This document shows positions 12,401-24,965 of a stretch of 64,000 nt of DNA, piece by piece; positions within the stretch are counted from its first letter, which is position 1, and each line of letters starts with the position of its first letter. The notes below the pieces were generated by a model. It did not search any database. It had not been told where the DNA came from and worked only from the letters and a program-made list of their open reading frames with translations. Source of the DNA: Pyrocephalus nanus (Eukaryota; Chordata; Aves; Passeriformes; Tyrannidae); the NCBI GenBank assembly GCA_038380795.1, contig CM076268.1, forward strand, positions 28,529,501 to 28,593,500, read 5' to 3'. The position numbers and the translations under genes are program-made.

Positions 12401-15400
12401 CAAGAGACAGGAAACAATTGTATTTTAACAGACAGAAGCATTTATAGAAACCTTTATTTTTATGAAATTCTATGTGAATTTTATAAAACTCTTTTTAGTG
12501 TCGAAGGAAATGAAGAGTGAGCTGTCCTAGATTATGAGAAATGGAAAGAAATTCACGACTGTATCTGTGAATATTTCTGTTTCAGGAACAAAGCTCAGTT
12601 TTTCTTTAATGTTTCATGGACTTGTGATCTACTAAATGGAGAAAAAAAATGAGGGCACTCACTTCCTTGTGTGATATGTCAGATAAAATAAAACTGAGCT
12701 TAATTTATTACGTCTTTTAAACAGATGCTCCTGCATATGGGCATGTGTTTCTGTATTTGTTTACTGATACATTTTAAGAAATGATTGCCTTCTTGGTAAT
12801 GATTGCAAATAATTGTGAAAAAAAAAAAATCCCATTATGCAGGCACCTAAAATTGTTAGTCACCTCTTAAAACACTTCAGTTCCCACTTCCACCTCTGAA
12901 CTCCCACAAAACCTTCTCCTTTTCCTCAGTGCCTCAGTGTCACGTAGGAGCAGGCATGTCAGCATTCAGGAAGATATCATCACACAGCTCTCTTTAATTG
13001 CCAGCACTGAATAAATTCACATTTCTTTATATCTGTGAAAAACTCACAGATTGTGCTTGTGCAGTTGAGCTTGGACAGTCTCTTCCATCTTAGATTTTGA
13101 TTTCTCAAGCTGGAAAAAGTCAGAATCTTTTTCATTTTTCAAACTGGGAAATAGCTTATTTTCCTTGGGGGAAAGGTTTGTAAGGGAATATAAAATGCCT
13201 TTCCCAGTCCAAACAGTCTTAGCACGTGCATCAAGTATTTTGCACTAGTCTACAAGAATATTTCTAACCAGTAGTTCAGCAGGTCAGCTGAAAACATAAG
13301 GCAAAAAGAAAACCAACCTAGAGCAATATCAGCACAGTTAATCTTTTGTAAACAGCTTTTTTTTGTGCAGTGATAACTTTAGAGGGTGACCCAAAAAGAC
13401 AAGTTGTTACCAAACCATTAGAAAGGGAGTTTTCTTAATTACTTTTGTACTTGCTTATCAAGCACTGCAGTAATTTTGGAGGACTAAACATCATTAAAAA
13501 AAAAATCTTTGCTTTTTGTATAGCACATATCCATAAAGTGTGCATAGTAATGAATGATAATTTACTGAATTTAAATTAACAAAATCCAAACTTACTTTGA
13601 CAAGTTTAGTGAAGTACTTTAACCTGTAAATGATAGTTGTTTGTCACTGTCATTTTTGCAGCATGCCTGCAATATTTAACAGTTATACAAGGGCTAAAGT
13701 CTTCTGATGCTTTCCAGAAATGCCTGCACAGCAATAAACCCCTCGATTTCCTCTCTTACTCGGGATTTTGGACAATAAGCAAGTCTAGCATGTATTTGAC
13801 AATGTGAAAAAGCTGCTATAGACTTAGCTGGCTAAATCAAGCAGCAAAAGACCAGCAAAACCTTTCCTGATGGGAGGGGTTGGCTAAAGGGACGATCGTG
13901 TCAACTAAACCAGAGTTAAAAAGGCAGCAGGGAGTCCGCTGTGATTGGCACAATCCTAGCTTAGTTTCTATTATCTCTGATGTGTCTCTGCATTTCAGCT
14001 GATTTCTGAAGCTGAATTAATCACCTTAACAAGCATTCCCATGTTTGGACAGAATTACAATGCTTTTCCTTTGGATCTGATATTTTCTCGTTGGCCCTAG
14101 CATATTGCACTTGTTCATGAGCTAAATTCTTTACCTGATATATCCTCACAAGATATTACTTACGTCAGGTTTCATAAGATATTTTCCAAGAAGGTACCAA
14201 AGGTGTATTCTCTGTGTATTCTATGGCCATGAAACACCAAGATTGGTGATGGTTGAAGAGCCCACCAGGTGGGGCAGCAAGGAGTGTTACTCATTCAGTT
14301 GGAATGGGGTTCAGCTCTCTGAACAGTATCAGAAAACAATTATTTCTTTGACTTAAAAAAAAAAAAAGCAAACCACCAGGTGTTATAATGTGGTTTACAG
14401 AGATTTTTAGAGTTATAGTAAAGTTTTCTGAAGAGTGATTTTTATTATTGGATCAATAAATGTGCTCTAACTTAAGCCGTTCATCTTCACCCAGGAGATG
14501 AAGTTTAATGATGAAAGTGTGAGAAATGAATGCAAAAAAAGAGGCTTCAATACTTTCTTTTCCAAGACAAGTTTTACATGTTTCCCATAAAATTAAGGGC
14601 TTGTAATAACATGGTACAGCTGTGATCAAGTCACTGTTAATTCTGAGAGCAACCTGGTGCAATATAAACTTTGACCTTGTTCTAAATTTCACAACAAAAT
14701 AAAACCTCAGATATTTATTACAGAAAAATGCTGAGAGTCAGGAAAAAAGAGCACAGTTTGAACAAGCAGCTTTCAGAGTGAACATAATATGAAATGTGTT
14801 ACTCCATGAGGATGCCCTAGAACGTGGTTAAGGAAATATATTTATTCAGTCGTTCTGAAGTTGAGGCATAGAGCTCAAAGAAACCTGTTCTGAATGGGCT
14901 TGTTTGCAGGATTTCTCTTCTAATAGAGCAGGGCTTTGTGTACTATTTCATGGGCTTACAGGTCAGTGGTAAACCTCTGGTTAGGTAGGTTATTTATAGG
15001 ACAGGAAAAAAACAGGGAAGTCAAAAGGAGGGGTTGGGTATGTTCTGGATATAGTAATTTTTTCTTGAAAAAAGCAGGCATGTGAGGTTGTGGTAGAATA
15101 AGAGAAGTTTTAGGGATGAGTATTTATCTACTCCTGGTTTTCTGCATTTGAACTCTTACGTTGTTGGGGTTGGGACTGTCTTTTTTTTTTGTGCTGTGTT
15201 AATCCTTGTGGCCTTGAGCTTCTGGGGAGGTTTGCACAGCCACCCAAATTCACGAACTGGGTCCTGCTAAGAGTCATTCCCAGATGTCTGGGGAACGGTA
15301 ATTGATAGGGTGTCCCCGTTGGCACTGACTCTGAAAGGGAGACATGGAAGATGGCTGTGTGGAATGCTCTTCTTCTGATAGCACTGCAGGAAAAAAAGCA

Positions 15401-15414
15401 AAAAAAGTCTTTAC
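9480..15414. other. Non-coding stretch, probably intron
   Basis: AT-rich unique sequence with short A runs (for example near 12.82, 13.5 and 14.35 kb). Open frames are 65-79 codons and show no relation to each other. No repeat family could be recognised. Confidence 0.55.
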
Positions 15415-15456
15415 CACCTAATTAATAATGCTTGTCACCTAATTAGTGATGCTTGC
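15415..15456 (+). repeat. Two-copy 21-bp tandem repeat upstream of the exon
   Basis: Copies at 15415-15435 and 15436-15456 share cacctaattaRtRatgcttg and differ at only a few positions. Each copy contains ctaat, a branch-point-like pentamer, and a third related ctaac follows at 15457-15461. The array lies about 80-120 nt before the acceptor. Confidence 0.8.
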
Positions 15457-15480
15457 CTAACTGGCGAAGGTTGATGCAGT

Positions 15481-15532
15481 GGTTTTTTTCTTTTCTCTTT
15501 TTTTTTTTTTTCCCCCTCCTCCTGTGTTACAG
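15481..15532 (+). promoter_or_regulatory. Splice acceptor with long polypyrimidine tract
   Basis: About 40 nt of nearly pure T and C precede gttacag, directly before the coding exon. The last AG before the tract is at 15478-15479, so the tract itself is free of AG, as expected for the exclusion zone. Candidate branch sites are ttgat (branch A at 15474) and the closer consensus match ctaac (A at 15460), 58 and 72 nt from the acceptor. Which one is used cannot be decided by eye. Confidence 0.85.
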
Positions 15533-15738
15533 ATATACGTGGGCTGCAGGGATTTCTCGATCAGGCCTCAAGACTGGGACTTGATGTATCATTACAAAAA
15601 GTGGACAGGAACATCAGCAGAGTATTTTCCAACCTTTTTACTACCATGAAAACAGAAGAGCTGAACCGCTATCGGGACACGTTACGGAGGGCTATCCTAC
15701 TGCTGAGCCCACGGGGAGCCCAGACTTTTATTAATGAG
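15533..15738 (+). CDS. Internal coding exon of an unrecognised helical protein
   Basis: The exon follows a long pyrimidine run ending in ttacag and stops before gtcagt. It is 206 nt: two bases finish a codon begun in the previous exon (upstream intron phase 1), then 68 codons end exactly on GAG (downstream phase 0). The reading starts [17 protein letters not shown] and ends [14 protein letters not shown]. The middle ([19 protein letters not shown]) has heptad-like charged and leucine positions, so a soluble alpha-helical domain is likely. No signal peptide, membrane segment, cysteines or catalytic motif is visible. Although an open frame can be started at the GTG at 15601, the frame is open upstream to the splice site, so that is not a real start. 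The sense-strand open frame, the paired splice sites and a protein-like composition support a real exon. I could not assign a family, and no second exon of the same gene was recognised in the window. Confidence 0.85.
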
Positions 15739-15744
15739 GTCAGT
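15739..15744 (+). promoter_or_regulatory. Splice donor GAG|gtcagt
   Basis: The donor matches the vertebrate consensus except for C at intron position +3, so it is good but not ideal. The frame does not close at the donor. It stays open for a further 37 codons before a stop at 15850-15852. Confidence 0.75.
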
Positions 15745-15852
15745 GCACAGTTGTTTTTATCATCAATGTTTCAGAAATGTGTATTATTACTTATTTTGAC
15801 TATTATGTGGTACCTTGCTGCGTTTTTCCATTTTGACCTTGCTATTTGTTAA

Positions 15853-18800
15853 ACATCGGATGGGATTGTGGGACTCTGGTGCCAGAGAAAGATCATCTGC
15901 TCCATGGAATGCATACTTTGTGGTTGATGCAAATGGGGCAGCATGGGCCAGATGGGCACTTTCAGTATAATATACAGCTCTCTGGAGTAATTATTTTTTA
16001 ATCTGGTTGTCTTCTGTATCAATAATTTTGTCCTGGATTTCAACCGCTGTTGACAAGTGACCAGAAAATCTACAATAGTCCATTAGAAATGAAACATAAT
16101 GTGCCTAGAGAGATGCCTTTGTTGTGGAAAAGCCCAAATTCATGTTAAAAGGGCACTTTATTGATGTTTGAAAGTTGAATCAAGGAGTTTTTTATCAAAT
16201 ATGAGGTGGGAATTATATATTTGTCTTTTTTTTTCTTAGTGGTTTCTTGAAATCAATGAGGCTAATTAGGACAGGGAGGTAGCTGTTGGGCAAACTTTAA
16301 TTAGTGTTGTGCTGTGGGCTAATTTTTTGGCATTAATTAGTTTTATCCAGATTTCTTATATTAAATAATGAATTATTTTACAGTACTTTATATGTCAGAA
16401 TTGGAAATGAGAGTTGAAGCCTCAGTATAAGTTAGTGTATTCATTAGCTAAGATTTTGGCAATGAAGTAGGGTTTTTAAATTTTTTTTTTTTAATAACTA
16501 AGCAGCCATAAGACTGAACCAAGAAATTTAAATGTGAGTGAGACCTGTTTCCAATTATCAGTTTAGCTGTATCAAAGCATGCTAAATTAAAAAAAAAAAA
16601 AAATCAACTCAAATTAGCTCATTAAGTTTTCTTAACCATAACAGCATAAGTAAATTACCCACATTTTATGTTCATCAGTGATTTTTAAATTAATAAGGTA
16701 AATTTTATCAGAACTAAATGAGGCAAATAGGTAGTTTGGAAAAGACTAAGCACAGGGATAAGTTCTACTACTGTTTGTGCATACACAGGGATTTTCAGCA
16801 GAAGAATGAGGGAGCAGATGCCCTCAAAATGCAGTGAGCTCCACACAGCTCAGTCAGTTGTTTTACTTGCTTTGTAGTAGACTTCCAGCAGAAATACACA
16901 TTTCCAGTGAGTCCTAACCAAGTATCCAAACCAGGTGCTTAAAAGAAATCAACATGCATGTTTTATGCAGATTCAAGCTTGGTGGAAAGTGTGTCCCCCT
17001 TCAGGGCTCAAGGCTCCAAAATTATTTGTTAAGAGTTAGATGAGTGCACTGTCAGGACCCTGAGGTGTCTGGAGTGTAGAGGCTCGTGTATTAAATGGCT
17101 TTACTACTCACTTCACCTTAAAGCACTGTGTATTATAGGCATTAAGACTAATGACCCTGATATATTTCCAGCTCCCTGCAGGAATTTAACAGTGGGCAAA
17201 AACGAAAAGTAATTTATTTGGCAATCTTCCTGTATTGAGTCTTGATTGATTCAGAAAAGCTTTATAAAAGAAAATTTAAATCTTAGAAAGGAACTCTCAA
17301 AAGGCTTGAGATGTGAGGTGCACGGTGTAGGGGAGAATCTTTCTCTGGCAGAGGCTGGGCTTACATTTTGTGGAGTTAGCAAATAACTGCAATTCTTCAA
17401 TATCTCAGTCAATAAGTGGAACTAATTATCTGCAGCACATTTTCAGAGAGTCTAGAATAACAGCTCAGCTTAAATGAAATATACATTTGTATGTAATTTA
17501 CAGAAATACATCATTCACTGCATGTGGCAGTAAGTAGGTACCTTCGAAGGGTTTAGTTATTTCTGCAGTAACTATTTCATGCTATAGATAACATATAGCT
17601 CTATACTAATAGTATTGTTGCCAGTGTGGCTCTGCACCTTAAAACTTGTTTGGGATTCTGAAACAATGTCTCTCTTCAGTTTTGGGCAAAAATTTAGGTC
17701 TACAGAAAAAATCTAAGTAGCTGCATTAGAAAAAAATGCAAAGATACTACTTTTATATTTTGCACATATTCTTTTTTTTCTTTAACTCAAGTTAGAAATA
17801 AAAGCCGAAAAACAAAGAGAAGAAACGGGATTTAATGCTTGGTTTCCACAAACTTGTGGAAATGGAAAATTGCGTGTGAAAAAGAGGTTCCTTATTAAGT
17901 TTTTCAGTGTTGCTAAGTTGGTATTTTGTAGTAGGAGAAAAATGTCTGAAAATCTACAACTACATTTTTTAAGGTGTATTGGCTAATAGCATTTCTTCAT
18001 TTAAAAAAGAGGTGTTGCACATAGACCCTCCTGTGGAATGCAGAACAAAAATAAGAACAGTGGTTTGGACTATGAACCGTGGTATGAACAGGTTAACAAA
18101 TTTTTCTTAGCACAAGTCATAGACATCAGCCATTGGAAGCGGATACAAGATTTATTTTGCCTGGTTTGATACTGCAAGTGATACATTTTTCCTGCTAAAA
18201 GATATGGATCCAGTTTTCAGCCTCACTTATCATTTCTTGGGTGGGCCAGAGAGATCTCATCCGACTTTGGATGCACAAAGTTAGGCGGTTCTGCCATGTC
18301 ATATGTGGAGAAGCTTTCAATCCTAGAAGAACTCAATTTTAGGATTATTTCTTTAGTTTTCATTTAACTCTCTTAAATTTCAGTGCCTGGTTCTGTCATG
18401 TGTCAAAATTACTGCAGCAGGAGTCGCTGACATTTCATAAGTTTTTAAGGTTTAATGTTTTACTAAAAAAACCTGCTTTGACTGTAAGAATAGAGAGAGG
18501 AAGAAAGGGAAAATATCTTTTCAGTGATATAGGTATAAACATGGAATCAGCCATTATTTAGAAAAAAAGAATATAAACGCTTTCACAAATTGTTAACTAA
18601 CCTAGATTTTGCATTAAAAGGTCACTTTGGGACTGAAGCAAACCTAATATAAAGAGTGTTCCTCCTTAATCAGTTGAGAAAAATGTTCCATTCTCCACCT
18701 GCAAAGATCCTGGATAGATTTGTCTCAATTGGTACAGATGTACATGTACCAGCAAACAAAATTTTGCAGTTTGAATACCATGCAATCTTCTTGCAAGGCA

Positions 18801-19057
18801 ATACATAGAAAAAAAAAGAAGAAAAACCAACAATTCAGAAATGGGGAGATTTGTCACTTTTAGCTACTCTGTTAGGTGTTTTGGCCCAGACACATGAATC
18901 TGAGATTCAAAAGGCTCCGTCCTTGTGGCAACCAGGTTTCACCTCTCTCTTTCACCTACCAATCAATAGGTTTTTTTGGTTGCAAGTAGAGGTATATTTG
19001 TATAGATTTCTTTTATCATTAAGGGCTGCACAGTGAAATGAATAAATGAAAAAAAAA
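15853..19057. other. Proximal part of the downstream intron
   Basis: No exon or repeat element is recognised. The portion at 16255-16390 has a cluster of TAATTA/attag homeodomain-type words (described as a finding). The rest is AT-rich unique sequence with short A and T runs. Confidence 0.55.
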
Positions 19058-19445
19058 GTTCAAAGAGCTGACAAAAATGATAAAAGGGTGGGAGAGCAGG
19101 ACCTGTGAAGAGAGGTCTCAGGAACACACTATATACAGCCTGCCTAAGGGAATACAAGAGACAAATACCTGAGAAGAAACACAAGAGCAGAAGGAGGAAT
19201 TATTTCAGGGGATCATGGGTTGTCCAACAGGAAGTAATGACCCAAAGCTAAACAGGGAATGCTTTCTAGCAGGGAGGTCAGTTGGGCAATGGGAGTGCTT
19301 GGCAAGAGGGTTCAGTGAGGCGTCGTTCCTCAGGGTGTTCAAGAGTTCACTGGATAAAAACACTCCTGTAAATTAGGCTAGCAGGCTTTCCTGAATTGTT
19401 TTGAAGGATGTTCTGGATGATCCAGGAGTTCTTCTGAAGACTTAC
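19058..19445 (+). mobile_element. Old CR1 LINE 3' end
   Basis: From 19065 the + strand reads ELTKMIKGWESRTCEERS, which aligns with the CR1 ORF2 C-terminal segment of the type ATKMIKGLE..SYEERLRELG. Further down, tgttcaagagttcactggata and gttctggatgatccaggag (to about 19430) match the CR1 tail region that follows the stop codon. Several frameshifts and many substitutions separate these blocks, and the terminal short repeats are not visible. It is a decayed copy, much older than the one at 53.3-53.9 kb. The class is clear; the exact edges are approximate. Confidence 0.65.
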
Positions 19446-22400
19446 CTGGAAACACTTGTTGCGTGAATAAGTTCAGACTTTGTACTTTTTAGACACAACA
19501 TATCTGAAGAGGAGGAAAAGGTCTTATAATTTAGTGCTTTTCAAGTTTCCTGTGGCAGGTGTGTGGTACCTGTGGTTTGTATTTTTAATTCTTCACAGAA
19601 GAAGTATGGTTTGTTTTGGGATTTTAATGATTTTATTTTAATGAGATTCTCCTTTATAACCATAGGTGATATCAATTGCTTTACTTTAATCTTCCTTCTT
19701 TTCATTATTTATATATAACTTTTACTTTTTTAAACCAGTAAAATAGAGGCTGTAACCCAGTTGCATGTAATTATTGACTTGTAAGAAGAAGGCATTATTG
19801 GCTTTACAAAACCTTTAACTCAGCATTACTTGTATTTTTGGCATCTTCACTGAAGTGAAAACTGTTTCTGTTGAGGTAGATCTTTGAAAATGCTGTAGTT
19901 ACATGTGAGTCTGCCTTGCCTCTAAGCTAGTAAGCTTACTGCAGTAAGGTTCCTTGTATATATGCATGTCCCTGAAGCAAACCAGCTGAAAGCAGAACTC
20001 TTTGCATGCCCAGGATGGTAAATAAGTGGGGGGAAAAAAGAAAAGTTAATATAAGAAAGCAATTTAATTGCTTTAAAAATTAATACAAACCCGCTGTATG
20101 AATGCAGCAGAGTTATGTGAATCACTGCAATTCCAATTTGAGCTGAAACTAAAAACTTCCAGAATAACTCTAAATGTTTTAAACAGCTGTAATTTATCTC
20201 TGCCCTGTTTATATAGCAATCCCTGTGTTCCTGATGGAGAGCAAAGACTGCTCTCTGTTTCTCTTTTACCCTAGTTCATACTAAGTGTCCTGCCTGATTC
20301 TTGAAAATAGAGATATCCTGCTTTTGGTTTGGGCTTTTGGGATCATTTCACAGTGATTTCTGGCCTTCCTTCATTCCTGGTCATTGAGGATGCTGAATAC
20401 CTTACTCCCAGAGCACTCTCAGTTGGCACTTGTTAGTGAACTGTGCTCCAGACTTCTCTTTTTCCCTTCTGCAGCTGGTGGCATGTTATTACTTGACTGG
20501 AGCTGAATGAATTATTTATGGCATCTTGAGCAGTTTGCACCCACAAGCAATTGTATGAAATGGTTTTTCTCAGAAAGCGAGGACCTTCAGTTTTCAAATT
20601 TAACAGGAAAAAGGTTCAATATTAATTTTCTGGCACTTAGAATTTCATATTGACATACATGTCTCTCTCATTTATTTTTTTTTTTTTTATGTTGCAAACA
20701 TTCAGCATATTCGTCCATATCTCTGTTTTATATGCAGCATATAAACATCTTGAAATATTGGTGAATAATTTTGGGAAAAAATATTATGCCTCTTCTGTTT
20801 TTAGAAGGCAATTTCTATGTTGAAAGAGCTGGTAGTGATTTGTGAGTGCTGGTAACAGAACTGTAGAAATAACACGTTCTTCTTTCAGTGGTTCAAGTTA
20901 AATTATGCCCGCCTTATTTCTCCTAAATCCTCCTGTGGTATTCTATTTCTTCCTTAGAGCTAAAATCTTGTCTGCTATTGTTGACATTTCCAATACGCTG
21001 AGACTCTTTGTGCTTAAAGAGAATAATAATTGTAATTAAAGCCCAAGCAAACCTCACTGAAATGTTAAAACTGAAGTGAAAACAAAGCCCTCCCATTTTG
21101 GGATAAATTGGCCTTGAAGCAAGTTTTTTTCCACTGGACCAAAAAAAATCTCGAAACACAAACTCTGCTACATTTGTTTCACTGTGATTAGTCCAAGGGG
21201 TGGGATTATTTTCATAGGGATCCCAATCTATTGGATCCCTGTGTGAATATGTTTGGAACAATGAGTTACACTGATTTGTAGACACTGTTAAGGGGGGGGG
21301 TGTGAAATGGTGAATAAGTGACTTTATGAATTGCTTACATAGTTTCATTTAAGTGGTATTCCTTTTGCTACTACTGGTATATTTAAGTGACAGTTTTAAA
21401 TTATTTTTTTTTTTTTTTACTCTACTGGAATGTTATATGAGATGTTGAACCTGAATGTTGAAATGATGGGAAACATGAGGCTCTCATCCAATTTTGTGCA
21501 TCTCTAACAATAACTGATAGGAGTTTTGTGAGGCTTCATGGGTCAGTTGAGAAAAATGGAAAGAGAGAGTCAAAGTCCTCATGAGCCCAGAACCTGCTTT
21601 CCTAGCAGTCCTGCTAAGTCTCTTGATGTCAGTAATGATATGTCTGGTCTGAAGGAACCAGATTTACCAGCTCATATTCTGAATCTGATGACTGGGCACA
21701 TATGCATAGGGGATCATGTATTTTTAAATGTCATTAATTCTGTATGTACAGGAACCAGGCTTTCCTCTTGCTCCAAATGCTTAATCTTCAGTGTACTTTT
21801 GGGCCCTTGTTTTATTGCAGGTGTTCAGTTGTTAAAACACAATTCATTTCAAAATTTTCCTGCTGTCCACATGTAGGGATGTCAGGTCTAAAGGAAATTG
21901 TGCCAAATATCTGGCTGGACAAAATTATTAAAATATCTGAAACTAACTTCTGTCTCATGAACGTCAATAATTTTTTTGAACTAACCAATTTTTTAGCTAA
22001 TTATTTTTTGTTATTTTTTAATTTGTTAATCCAGATCTCTGAAGAGATTTAACCTTAAGATGGGGGAAGGATTCTCACTTTCAGGAGAGGCTGCATTTTT
22101 GGTTTTTGTAGGTTTTTTTTTTTTGAATAAACAGGAGCTATTAATGACTTGGAAACACACAAATGTTGTATTGGGCCACAGGCAATGCACTTCTTTAGTA
22201 CTGTCTTACTCAATGCTGGCTTTTGCAAGAACTAAGACAGGAAAAGTCTAGTGGGCACTCAAAATAAACAAGGTTACCAAAAACTAACCCCACCTCCACC
22301 TACTTCTTCATGGCTTTGTTTTCCAAATCATTTTACTTCAAGTTGCTTGGCTGACTCCTTGATTAATGTTCAATTTAAAGATAAAAATCATATGCATATG

Positions 22401-24179
22401 TATTTTTAAGGTAGTGAAAAGTGAGATTGAATACTCTGACATATCTGTGGTCATTGTAATACATAATATGCAAAATGTTTCTCTGAAATGCTGCAAATCT
22501 GTAGATGACTATCATTCTCAGCAGGGATAATTTTCTGCAATTTAGGTATAATTTACCAGAAAGGAGAAATTACTAATTAATTATGGATGATTAATTTTGA
22601 ATATGCTCCTGCTTTTGCATTTCATCATTTCTCATGCTGTAGAGGAACATGAGAAAAGGTGGTTGCCTTTCAAAAATCAGAAAAAAAAGTAATGGCCTTA
22701 AAAAAGCTATTTTCCATCTTCTAGTTTTACTTTTTCACATAAATTTAGTGAATTGTTTAGCTGACTGTTCTAGAGAAGCTTGACTTTGAGGGTTATAAAA
22801 ATACATTATGTAATTTTTCTCTATTAAACTTTTGAACCTACACCACCAGTGTGTACACACCATAGCTACAGGTTGATTTTTTTCATGTCTCTAAGCACAG
22901 GAATTGTTTTGGAGTACAGGACTCTGAACAACCATCTCTCCCCTAAGATACACTTCTAGACCTGCTGTGCTGCACTGAGAAAACCACTGATTCATTTCAT
23001 TAGTTGTTCCAGAGGTTATAGAAGAAGGCCATTATCCTTAGAAGAGATGAGTAATTATTGCTGATAATAATTTGCACCTGCTTCAAAAATCAGCTCCTTT
23101 TCACAGAAGGTTTTTAATCACTTCCAGTAGGTGAAATAAAATTATATTTACCCAAGACTTATTTTTAGTTTCAAACTAATTTGAAAAATTACCTTAGCCT
23201 TCACTAATTACTCGTAGCACACAGGATAGTGCTGTCTGTGTATGAGATAAAAACTCGAGTGAGATTTGCCTTGGTTTGAGAAGATAAATCCCAATCAAGG
23301 TGTGCTAGGACTGGTGCTCTGTTCCTCTTCAAGTTATTTTGTGTCTGGCAGGCAGCACACAGCGAGGGTTAGTGTTGATGCAGCGCTGCCCTGTGTGTAG
23401 GAGACAACTCTGAATTTTATGCCTATTTCTTCACTCCTCTTTAGAGTTCCTAAAAAATTCGAAAATAAAGGGTCGAGGGAGCTCTCTAGAAATGCAAGGG
23501 AAGAAATATTTGTGAACGTTGTTCATCAAGGAAAAGCAGTTAGATCTGATTCAATTCAGCTTATAACTTGAGACAGTGTGGGAACTGTGCAAGAAGATTG
23601 TCTTTTCCTCAGGCAAAGAGTGTTCTGTGTCAGAGGAACAGAGCGGTGTATCGTCAGCATAAAGCACAACGTGTCAGTTCATTTACCTTTGTACCTTGGA
23701 GGACGGCAAATGCTGTAAAATTAGCAAGGGTTTAAGAGTTGTTTTGGAAAAGAGAGCATAGTCCTGTGCTAATAATTATTTTTCCTACTGCTGGTGCTAT
23801 TATAACTGGTATGCTTGCTGTACTTGAGTGCCTTGTAATGATTTGGGATGTTGTTTTACTGGGTGCTGTATTTGTGTCCCCAAAGAATTTACAGCATTCA
23901 GGAGGTGACAGATATCTGGGGTATCTGGGGGGTAAAAGGGATTTATGATAAATGTTTTTCTGTGACACAACAATAGTGTCATCATTCCAGGATCTTAGAA
24001 GCCAGCATTTTGAAAATAAAAAAAAAAGGATTTTAAGATATTTGTGGAAATGTTTTCATAAATAAGAATACATTAAAAGAGTTGAAACCGAGGCCAGAAT
24101 CTTCAGGATGAATTAGAGGTAACCTGAAAGATTGGAATAAAAAGTATACAGTATGGAAAGTGAAGATAGTTAGCATATC
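19446..24179. other. Non-coding stretch of the downstream intron
   Basis: Unique AT-rich sequence with a T run near 20.68 kb, a G9 run at 21292-21300 and T runs near 21.4 and 22.1 kb. The longest open frames (141 codons on the minus strand ending at 20.92 kb; 112 and 102 codons overlapping at 21.5-22.05 kb) show no recognisable domain. Confidence 0.55.
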
Positions 24180-24965
24180 TTTGATGTGACAGGTAACAAG
24201 GGAGCTATTGAAGCAAGGTGAAGAGATGGGTGAAATGATCAAAGCAAGGGGTTAGAGATCCTCTTTGTAGCAGAAGTTTTAGTGAGATATGAGGGGAGCT
24301 TGCAATTCTTAAGGTCAGAAAGATGAACTTGGAAGTAATCAATATGTAATATCATCAGAGCTGGGAAAGAAATTTTAGCATTACATATGGGTAAAAAGAA
24401 CTGTTTATTGCAAAGATTATGTCTAAGGAATCTGTGAGATTTTGCGCTTATCCTGGATGAGAAGCTTTGAAAGAAGTGAGTCAAGGATGAGACTTGTAGT
24501 CCAAATTGGCAGGTCTGATGTTCTGGCTGTTCATTTTGACTGAGAAAAAGGATTTTCTTTCCCTAAAGGGAGAGGGTTGAGAAATCTCATTATCCACATG
24601 AAGCTTGTGAGGGTATCCAGAAAGCAGGCTATCAATTTAGACTGAACAGAATACAAAAAACATGCCACAGAGAAGTAGATCAAGACTCATCAGGATGTGA
24701 ATGACCATGGATTTTTGCTAGTTAGTTCACTGGATGAAGTTAATGTAAAGGAAGAAGATTACAGAGTGAATGGGTGTGGGACCCTCCTTGGCAACTTGGG
24801 AATATCACAGAAAGTATCCCCTGGAGAGACTGTGCTGGAGTGTCATAGGAGGAAACCCACGAGAGAGGTGCTGGGAAGAGGAAATTTACCAAGAAGAAAT
24901 GTGATCAGCTCTATTGAAAATATCTGGCAAGTCAAAGAGGAGACAGTAACAATTTTAGGGTGTGG
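24180..24965 (-). mobile_element. Highly decayed L2 LINE with reverse transcriptase traces
   Basis: On the minus strand, running from about 24965 down, three L2-type reverse transcriptase landmarks appear in the right order. LLFDLPDIFNRADH (around 24942-24901) corresponds to the family block LLDLSAAFDTVDH. VPHPFTL (from 24782 downward) corresponds to VPQGSVL. HPDES (24697-24683) corresponds to the catalytic YADDS. Further L2-like antisense wording follows down to about 24.2 kb (for example gagtcaaggatga near 24480). The landmarks lie in different frames and stops interrupt them, so the copy is long dead. Spacing between the first and last landmark is about 200 bp, somewhat short for L2, suggesting deletions. 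The AG-rich + strand open frame of 90 codons here is only the antisense of this element. Edges are approximate and may extend to about 24.06 and 25.03 kb. Confidence 0.65.

Noticed and set aside
15849..16043. Minus-strand frame after the exon
   Set aside because: Shadow frame in the intron without support; the exon is clearly on the + strand.
20923..21348. 141-codon open frame on the minus strand
   Set aside because: No family resemblance, no splice signals in phase; begins beside a G9 run. Treated as chance.
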